Below, in pieces: positions 55,439-64,000 of a DNA stretch of 64,000 nucleotides (position 1 is the first letter of the stretch; each line of letters opens with the position of its first letter). The stretch covers positions 58,542-122,541 of the forward strand of contig JAUJYZ010000673.1 in assembly GCA_033675265.1 (NCBI GenBank), given 5' to 3'. The stretch is from Actinostola sp. cb2023. Taxonomy: Eukaryota > Cnidaria > Anthozoa > Actiniaria > Actinostolidae. The position numbers and the translations under genes are program-made. The notes beneath the pieces were generated by a model. That model had not been told where the DNA came from and made no database searches. It saw only the letters and a list, made by a program, of their open reading frames with translations.

Positions 55439-58400
55439 TTAATTCTTATATATAGCTTTAATTGCATAATCGTTGTCGGGTTGAACTATAAATGATAGAA
55501 GCTGAGACCGCAAAGGATGGAAAATCAGTCCATGAGCCGCATTACATGCAGATATATTCAATATGTTCTCGTAGTTTTGAAGGTATATGAGCTATTTAAC
55601 TAAGATCCTACAAGTCTGGATAAAAAGGTCAATCATTTGACGGTGTTATTTGAGAGTTTTAATTTCCCAGAATTCCTTAAGCTTTTCGCCATATACAGCT
55701 ATATACACCAAGAGACCATGAGGGACATCTGTCCTTATGGTCTCTTGTATACACCTATTACAAATATCGTTGTCCGGGCCGACAGCAACAAGCAAGAAGC
55801 TGACGACAGCAAAGGACTTTGGGAAATCTCCCAATTATTTATTTATTCGTGGTACTGAGAAGTTATCCCTACGAGCGTTGAATAACAATCATTTGGAACG
55901 ATTCGGCCATTTGAAAATGCATGTTGTCAAAATGTCTAAATAAGGAGAAAGTCCCAATGCCCTTTGCGGTCGTCAGCTTCGTGCTAGCTTGTTGCTTTCG
56001 GCGAGGACAACGATTTTTGGAATAGTACGCAGAGGCACTGTCAAACCACGTGATCACCAATTTGGTCCAATGAAAAATAAGAACCACTAGCCTATTGCCA
56101 CGACAATACTATAGTCTAGTATTATACTAGGAATCACGAGGTCACGGCTACCCAGCTAGTTTCCTCTTAAAATGTCTCAGTTATTTTGTTGGTTGTTTCT
56201 TGGAATTGGCCCCTGGGAAACTCCCTCGTTACGTAATTCACTAAAATAGTACGCAGAGGCATTGTCAAACCCACGTGGTCACCAATTTGGTCAATGAGAA
56301 ATAAGAACCACTAGCCTATTGCCACGACAATACTATAGTCTAGTATTACTAGGAATCACGAGGGTCACGGCTACCCAGCTAGTTTCCTCTTAAAATGTCT
56401 CAGTTATTTTGTTGGTTGTTCTTGGAATTGGCCCTGGGAAACTCCCTCGTTACGTAATTCACTAAAATAGTACGCAGAGGCATTGTCAAACCACGTGGTC
56501 ACCAATTTGGTCCAATGAGAAATAAGAACCACTAGCCTATTGCCATAACAACATCATAGTCTAGTATTACTAGGAATCACGAGGTCACGGCTACCCAGCT
56601 AGTTTCCTCTTAGCAAGTCGCAGAAGAAACATCTTGGAAACGCCAGAGAAAGAATTCAACGATAAATTACATGTAAGTTTCTTGTTTTTCAATTATTTTA
56701 AGTCTTGAAGTTATTTCAAGATTTGATGAATGAACTTTGGAGGATTACTAAAACTTTTAGAAGTGATATGTTATTACTTATCTCGCGCGAGCTATTGCGC
56801 ACAGTGCCGTTGTACTATATAAAGGCCGGAATGCTGCTGAACTTAATTTTAGGGCACATTATTGTATATTATAAAGGCAATGGATCCAAGGCAATGCTAA
56901 TCTGCTGCGATCGGAAATAAAAGTACAGTCTAATAGATGCAAGTTGCCACGGATATCAAGAGGTCAATTTGATCGTTTCGTTTTCATAGTTTATTCAAAC
57001 AACAGCGCGAGTACACGCCTCGACAGGAACCGCCGCCCGCATGCAGTACGTCAGCGGAGTCTTGCGATAAAATAAAATACTGACTCTATGTTGACCTGTT
57101 GCCCGTGCATTTACTGTATTATTTTGATCGCCACTAATATTGAACCTGGGATACCTGTGTTGTTCTTCGTCGTACTGATTGCCATCTGGGCTACGTAATG
57201 CGCATGCGCTCTGTGCGCGCATAAACCTACCACGCACGGTGTGTATTATATTTCGCATTGTATTAGATTAAGGTAATTCCTCAGTATATCTTCCCAAATA
57301 GAAACTCGCTGAAATTTTGCAGGTGAATCATTTTTGAGTTTTTATTTTTTATCAAAAAAGTAAAAAAAAAAATGGGGGTCACCGCGCTTGTTTCAGTAAT
57401 ATTCGTCAGAATAGACCATGAGCAAAATCGACTCAAAGCAATCGAATATCGTTGCACGGTGTTGAAATGGCTCAAAAAATTGTGGGAATGCTCTTCTGCA
57501 AACGATTTACCGTTTTTTAAATCACACCAGTTCAACAAAGGTGATGTACCAAAAATTGCATAACAATATTACCAATTGAGTCATTTACAAGCCGGGTTTT
57601 TAAGCCAATTTATATTCATATCAATTAAAGTTAATAATACAACCATTAGCTTTAATTAAATGGACGCATATTAGATTCAACGGAATGTAAACTAATAATG
57701 ACCAGCAACGAAGCAGGCTTTGTTCAAAGTAAACACTGTAATGCAATATACTATTAGGACAATTACAAGGGTACAAGGGTCACTTATGGTATCACATGTC
57801 CTGGCATGGTTTAAACTGCACCAGCCAATCATGTCACAGCATGCCAGGCTGTCAGTCCATGTTGTGGCATGTTTTGCGTTGTCGATTGCAGTCCATTCCG
57901 ATCAAAACAGCTATCGATATACACGTAATTCCCTCCCACCCTCCCTTTTGTTCTAGTAGCATATGGCACAATTAGTAATAAGGCACAAGATAGTTACAGT
58001 TATAAGCAGCCAATAGCGGTTGCATATATGGACATCATGAACTCTGACAATCTCAGCAATGGTAGGAGATGGACAATGTCAACTATATTTTTAACTTCAT
58101 GCTCAATGATGTAGCAGAGCTTTATCTTAGTATGTTTTTAATAAATCACGGGTTGAGGATTAGTGCTCCCATACTGGTCACTTTTGCCCCATAGACTTAT
58201 GGTTTATTATCAATGAAGGGGTTGTATGTGAGTTACACCCTATCACCCTCAGTAGGGGTTGTATGTGAGTTACACCCTCAGCGACCCAGGGGATTATCAT
58301 CGGTAGGGGTTTAGTATGTGAGTTACACCCCGGCGACCGAGGGATTATCACCCCTGGAGAGAGGATTATCACCTCTCTTTGTCATGCACTGACCAGTATG

Positions 58401-58869
58401 CCAATTATGCGTGAGCATGGATCTGCTGCAGCAGATGGAGACCTAATTCCCATCCCATTACTCCACAAAAAACTGTGTTGTTATGTCTAATGGGTTGGAA
58501 GTATTAACACAAAGGAATGACCGAATTTCCTTCCATTTCGTATGCAAATCGAGAAAATGACACCGGAAAACGCGAAATCCTGACCAAAATTAATTAAGGA
58601 GACTAGTTAATTCGTAATATTTTCAATAATAGCACCTTATTGCCCTCTCCATCCCCCTCCCCACTGCTACAATGTTGTCTCAGACTTTCATTCACGATCG
58701 GGGTTCGGCTCGTGAACAATCCTCAAACATTGCTATGGGGAAGAGGGGGGAGGGGGGTCAAGCCTACATAGATCTTTCATGTTTAGATCAATTAGAAGCC
58801 AAAATGTCCCAATCATTTAGGCCGGGATTGCAGGTCATCATGTAGAGGGAATAAATGGTTTGCATGCAA

Positions 58870-59042
58870 TAGTCCAGTTTCGAGTTCTTTTATCTCAGTT
58901 TCAAAACGAGTCTACGTGCCCGAAACCTTTCATATGAAAATGAGTTATATTTACATGAAAAAGGAAAAAGTATTTGCATAAGAAAGGTTTCACACGTAGA
59001 CTCGTTTTCAAACAGAGATAAAAGGAACTCGGAATTGGACTA
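58870..59042. mobile_element. Mirror copy of the 173-bp MITE
   Basis: Reverse complement of 46,053-46,225 with small indels, for example gtgcccgaaacc where the left arm implies gtgcgaaacc. Confidence 0.9.
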
Positions 59043-59353
59043 TTCGGCATGCACGAGTTATGCAAATAGATAATTAAGCAATTGGCTACTACTTCACGCT
59101 TGTGAAGTGAACTGAAGCCCCCGGGGCCGGGGGCGAGGAGTGCTCCCATGACTAGTATGGTTATATAACGTTGTTCCAAGGAAGAGAAGATAGAAGGAAA
59201 GAAGAGATGATGAAAGGAAAGGAGAGTACCCCCATCCAAATGCGTAATTTGCAACTAGTACTGTGAACAGAGGTCAATAAAAGTCAACGATCAAATGATT
59301 CAAAACTTATCATTTATTTTATTTGTTAAAACAAATAAGAGTATAATACATAT

Positions 59354-59640
59354 AGTCAATGTCATCAAAAGTTGTCCACCTCGGAAAAGCACATTTACAC
59401 ATTACAGATTTACACATTCAGTACACATTCTGCAACATCACGTGCATATTCGTTTTGCGCAAGTGGAACCCAGAGTCAATAGATTCAGTAGAAGTATACT
59501 GCCATAAAAATGCCGGCGTCCTTATACAGAAGATTTCAGGTGGAGAGTTGCATTTCAGCGCTTGTAAAAGTGCAAAATATGTAAATGTGCAAATGTGCAA
59601 ATGTGTTTTTCCGAGGTGGACAACCTTAATGACATCGACT
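59354..59640. mobile_element. Mirror copy of the 284-bp MITE
   Basis: Reverse complement of 45,456-45,739, three bases longer. Confidence 0.9.
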
Positions 59641-60660
59641 GTACATACATGCACGTTTTAAATCATTTAGAGAGCTCTCTGATCAAAAGCTATTACGTAC
59701 AAAGTGTAGTTAGTTTATCAACTGAATGTAATTGCAGTGGAAACCCCAATATAAAACAATTGGGAAAATGCGTTTGCTGCGTTGACGTACGTATCAGAGG
59801 TTCAAATACGCACGGTTTTATTTCTTCATGTCACGCGTAGTTTGTGCAGGTTAGGGTTATTGTGATAGTTATAAGTATTCGCAGTATCATACGCGTAACC
59901 TGACAATTAAGTTGTTTAACCTTAACGTATGTACACCCTCCAGGCCGAAATATGGAACACGGGGGAAGTCATTGTTATAGAAAGAGTCCACTGCCTGTTC
60001 TTTAAACTTTAATGCTAAGTTTCAAATCAAGAGGAATAGAGGGCAATGGAGTGGATTGATGAATACAGTCTGTAGTCCACAAACTTATTCGAGTGTTCTA
60101 GTAGCTTCTACACGACAGTGATCTGTAGCTTTGTATCGATATCAAACACTCAAAGGTAGTGGGCGTGTCTCTGTACAGTCTAAAGTCTCTACATGCACGT
60201 TCTTCGGGTATTGCACATAAAAGAGCTCCACTATCGTCGAGTATTCATCAATCACTCTATTACTCCATCTAGGTTTTTTAAATATATACAAGACTAAAAT
60301 AGTTCAATCGCTGCTGAATCCATCTTCTATTCCGTGCGTAGGCTTTTTGGCAAGAATTCCGAAACGTTGCAAACACCTGAAATATACATAACGGAGAAGC
60401 TTTATAAGAAAACCTGAAAAAAAGAAACACAAATTAAGTTAGTACTGATGGGTGTAACAACTATTCATCAGGCTAAAACATTCGATCGACGTTCCATGGG
60501 CCAACTCCTTTCACCTAGACAAAAGTGTTCTTTGATCGAGTTTCCAGTTATTGTACTTCGATCCACGTAAACTTGCGCATTACGCATGGTTTCAATAAAG
60601 TAGATATACCGTAATACTATCGTTCTGATTTCATTGCTCATCGAATTGTATTGTTCCTAA

Positions 60661-60968
60661 TTATTACATCACCTATCGTACCATGTAATTACATCACCTA
60701 TCGTACCATGTAATTACATCACCTATCGTACCATGTAATTACATCACCTATCGTACCATGTAATTTACATCACCTATCGTACCATGTAATTACATCACCT
60801 ATCGTACCATGTAATTACAATCACCTATCGTACCATGTAATTACATTCACCTATCGTACCATGTAATTACATCACCTATTCGTACCATGTAATACATACA
60901 TCACCTATCGTACCATGTAATTACATCACCTATCGTACCATGTAATTACATCACCTATCGTACCATGC
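60661..60968 (-). repeat. 25-bp tandem repeat, mirror copy
   Basis: Twelve units of the complement with scattered one-base insertions (aatttacatc, acaatcacc, attcacc, attcgtacc). Confidence 0.9.
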
Positions 60969-62213
60969 ACCGTTGGTTTGCCAACACGGTTCCAGTTCAA
61001 GGCGACTGCCAAGTACCAGGGTCGATGTAAGGCGCCGCAGATGGGCGTTGGCGACATCGTAGGGCACACTGGAGTGTCCCACACATTTGCTTTCTGCTGG
61101 TTCTGTCTTGCTTGTAGAAACTCTTTCTTCAGCTTATCGGCGAGGTGGTGTATCGCTCAACAGTGGCGCGATCTTCGAAACCGAGGCTCGACACTACCAT
61201 ATTGGACATAGTACCTTTGGTGCTGAAAGAGGGAGACGTTGGAGGGTAGCTGATAATAATACCGTAATACCACATCTAAAATTGAAATTTGAAACTACAG
61301 TAGTAATGTTTTGGAAACCACCGGAATACCGGAATACGCTAAATAAATTTGAATTTCACCGTATACGCGTAGGCCAAAAATCGCCAAATACCGCATACCG
61401 CAGACCAGGACGATACCGCAATACCGCATCTCGAAATATAAAATACCGTAATATCGCATAAAAAAATCGACGGATAACCGCAATACCGCGAGCCCCCATG
61501 TCCCCCTCCTGAAACGAGAGAAAAAAAACGACTGACAGCAACGTTTATTTTATGCCCGGTCACCAAACTAGATCCAATCCATGTTGAAGAGCTTTTTGTC
61601 TATTGACCATCAAGTTTTGTTGGATGTAGGGTCTTGATCGACGTTCTCCCTTGATCGCGCCTTAGCCTTGTCTTGTATTGTATTCAAGTTCAAAGCGTTG
61701 CAGAACGATTTGAAAAGTACTGTACTGAAGGCTCTCGTCTCAGGGATTACACGTTGACATCGATTCGAGGCAAATCTATGAAGGGTTGCAAACACCTGAA
61801 ACGACAAAGAATACTTCGTTATTAAGAGCTGGGGAGGTTAACGTAAAATGAAGAAAAATCGATATACTTCGTCAGTTAGAACTGAAAAAAGAAAACCATT
61901 AGCATGGCAAACGTTGACAACACCTGTAAAGAGAAAAAAAAGTACGTTAATAAGACACGAAATGTAGAGTGCAAATACTGAACCCATGTAACATTAGCGA
62001 TATACTATTCATGAAAAAAATATCTAAATTCTGATTGGCTAAATGAAGTGTATATAGTTAATTTGTAATTTGCACCAAGTTTCTCGTTCAATTTGAGATT
62101 AATTTGCTCTAGTGTTTTTCACAAAGTGCAATGTTGTACTTATTGAAAAAAACTCGTTCAAAATAATCCCAGATTGCACTCAAAAACCATGTGATACCTA
62201 TTGATATACAAAA

Positions 62214-62320
62214 TCGGGCCGGATTGTTCAAAGAGTCTGTTGGATAAATCCTTATCCCATGGATTAATTACGACTTATCCAACGGATAGCGTTATCCACT
62301 CTTTGAACAATCGGGACCCG
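62214..62320. mobile_element. Mirror copy of the 107-bp MITE
   Basis: Reverse complement of 42,805-42,911, with cgggccggattg at its left tip where the left arm implies cgggcccggattg. Confidence 0.85.
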
Positions 62321-63554
62321 AAATATGTACGCAACGTTAACTTCAGCAGATGTTTCATGGGTACAGTGTTTGGATAACGTTAGTACTTTATAGCAAACAG
62401 GGCGCATCAATAATTGTGAAAATCCAGAAACGCGAAAACAAATGAAACTCATTCCAAGAATTCGGATCAAACAATTCACGGAACGAACAGTCACTCGAAG
62501 CCGGAAGTACAAGAAAATTATAGTCAATATATATCTATGGTGCACACACATTCACGCACTTTGCCGGATACAAGATTCCCATTTACACTACAATGTTTTG
62601 GTACGGTTTGGGTAAAATAGGTACACGTACCACTTTTACCGTAGCCGTAAAAAAAACATTGTATAGTGTAAATGATGCTAAAAGTAACTACATTCTAACT
62701 ACATGCATACATCCACATGTCTCAATAACAATCCAGGAAAAACTATTACTGAAGCTACAGATGTCTGGATGGACCAGGTGCCGGGAAACACATGCCTAGT
62801 TTGTACTTAGAAAAAGAAAAATAAAGAATAACTACAGAAAAACTACAATGATCTAAAGAAAACCAACTCATCCAAACCGCAGAAACTGACCAGTACCAAG
62901 TACGAGTCAACAATGCGTCACAGTCAGTCAAATTTTATCCTCACCCAAATAAAGTCAACAAATTTCAAGCGCAAAGAACATTTTGTCAAACAAGATTTCA
63001 TAAAACATCAATTACATCATTCCAAATTGCCAATTAGCCAAATTTCAATCGTAAATCGATTTCTAATCTAAAGCTACCACTTGTGAATGAATAATCTATT
63101 GAAGGCGACTTGTCTCGTCGTCGCAACCGAGTATGGTTGTTCTTGGTAGACTTGGCTGCAAGAGAGTTAAATGCCATGGGATTGGATATCCAGGGTCACC
63201 ATGGCATTTACAAGATTGTGTTAGTATATCTAAATCTAAGCCGGGCAAAATGAATCGGAATGTACACTAAATTTGGATTGAGCTACTCTAGAGTAAAGAC
63301 CATTACCGTCGCTACGCACAATCAGGATTATACCAAAACATGGAGGGGAGGTGTACTGTCCCAGTCATCAGTTGCAAAAAATGAACCAACTAAATCAGAT
63401 TACTGAAACAATTATTCTTTCATTATACGTTACAATGCTCACATGCATTTTGGCAATACAAAGGGCGTGGACGTCAGTTGCCGATCCTCGATTTTTAAAA
63501 ATCCCGACTGTGCGTAACTGAACGTAAATGTCGTTGCAGCCTGGCCAGCGCTAT

Positions 63555-63690
63555 AACCTAAGACCTAAGACCTAAGACCTAAGACCTAAGATCCTAAGAC
63601 CTAAGACCTAAGACCTAAGACCTAAGACCTAAGACCTAAGACCTAAGACCTAAGACCTAAGGACCTAAGACCGAAAAAGACCTAAGAAAC
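63555..63690 (-). repeat. Heptamer array, mirror copy
   Basis: CCTAAGA units with irregular inserted bases (gatcctaag, aaggacctaag, gaccgaaaaagacc), in contrast to the uniform left-arm array. Confidence 0.9.
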
Positions 63691-64000
63691 GAAGAAATAT
63701 TTTTTCTAAAGTGTGTGGTTTAGGTGAATGCGTTGTGTGTGTAGACTGGCCAGAACCGCGCAAAATAATGGTCAAAACTCTAGATCTAAGTAACGACACA
63801 GACTCAGACTACAAACTACTCGGTCTCTCAATTTGAGAGCGTGATTTTATTGCATCCAGGTCCAATTGTCTCCAGCGTTGGTCCAGCGTTGCCACCTCGT
63901 AGGCCTAAATATTTGAAAGCTAAAATAACTGATTGGCCGATTGACCCTGGCCGATTGACAGTCAAAGCTAATAAATAAACCCAACTACTTTAAAGTGGTA

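Larger units (their letters stand above)
52546..64000 (-). repeat. Right arm of the giant inverted repeat, degraded by small indels
   Basis: Reverse complement of 41,145-52,536 with a net excess of about 63 bases. Differences are mainly single-base insertions or deletions, often in short runs (ctacaagcg versus ctacagcg; actggtac versus actgtac; gggttctc versus gggtttcctc, all in the exon). Tandem arrays that are regular on the left contain stray bases here, such as atcctaag and ggaccta in the heptamer array. This pattern resembles uncorrected long-read error more than evolutionary divergence. Confidence 0.95.

Noticed and set aside
1..64000. tRNA genes
   Set aside because: A by-eye look for B-box-like GGTTCRANNCC with an upstream A-box gave no convincing cloverleaf; a covariance-model scan would be needed to exclude them fully.

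Overview
The window looks like AT-rich, gene-poor nuclear DNA from a metazoan, most likely an anthozoan cnidarian (coral or anemone). The organism is inferred from intron-type splice sites, AATAAA signals, a BEL/Pao retrotransposon fossil, an MFSD12-like transporter exon, and a multi-copy gene family that I remember mainly from cnidarians. There are no operons, CRISPR arrays or recognisable bacterial genes. No database search was possible.

Layout. 1-9.8 kb is a cluster of fold-back DNA elements, three of them flanked by TTAA, plus a 72-bp element with a perfect 9-bp target duplication. 10.1-14.35 kb is a higher-order tandem array of 130-bp and 268-bp blocks that carries four intact 86-codon ORFs. 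14.4-16.8 kb (minus) is a frameshifted, 3'-truncated gene copy that abuts the array. 17.6-22.5 kb and 28.5-32.1 kb are repeated copies of one composite module (53-bp minisatellite, about 1.5 kb of single-copy-like DNA, 20-bp minisatellite). Filled and empty sites between these copies define several transposon insertions. 22.5-26.6 kb and 36.3-38.7 kb are duplicated segments, each with one intact intronless ORF (336 and 328 codons, minus). The proteins are helical with one central hydrophobic hairpin, an architecture seen in alpha-helical pore-forming proteins. Between them, 32.6-36.0 kb is a BEL/Pao fossil split by a 2.4-kb array of 35-bp repeats.

The dominant structure is an inverted repeat with arms of at least 11.4 kb: 41,145-52,536 and 52,546-64,000, with a spacer of about 9 nt. 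It runs off the end of the window. The left arm carries the first coding exon of an MFSD12-like transporter in an intact frame. The right arm carries the same exon broken by single-base insertions and deletions. The turn-round lies in the first intron, so no later exon is present. The tiny spacer and the one-sided indels suggest a fold-back (chimeric long-read or amplification) assembly artefact more than a biological palindrome, but only read-level data can decide.

No genes here clearly work together in a pathway. The credible protein-coding units are the two paralogous helical proteins and the MFSD12-like exon. The rest is mobile-element and satellite DNA, and the repeated birth and expansion of minisatellites inside mobile or duplicated DNA is the main biological theme.
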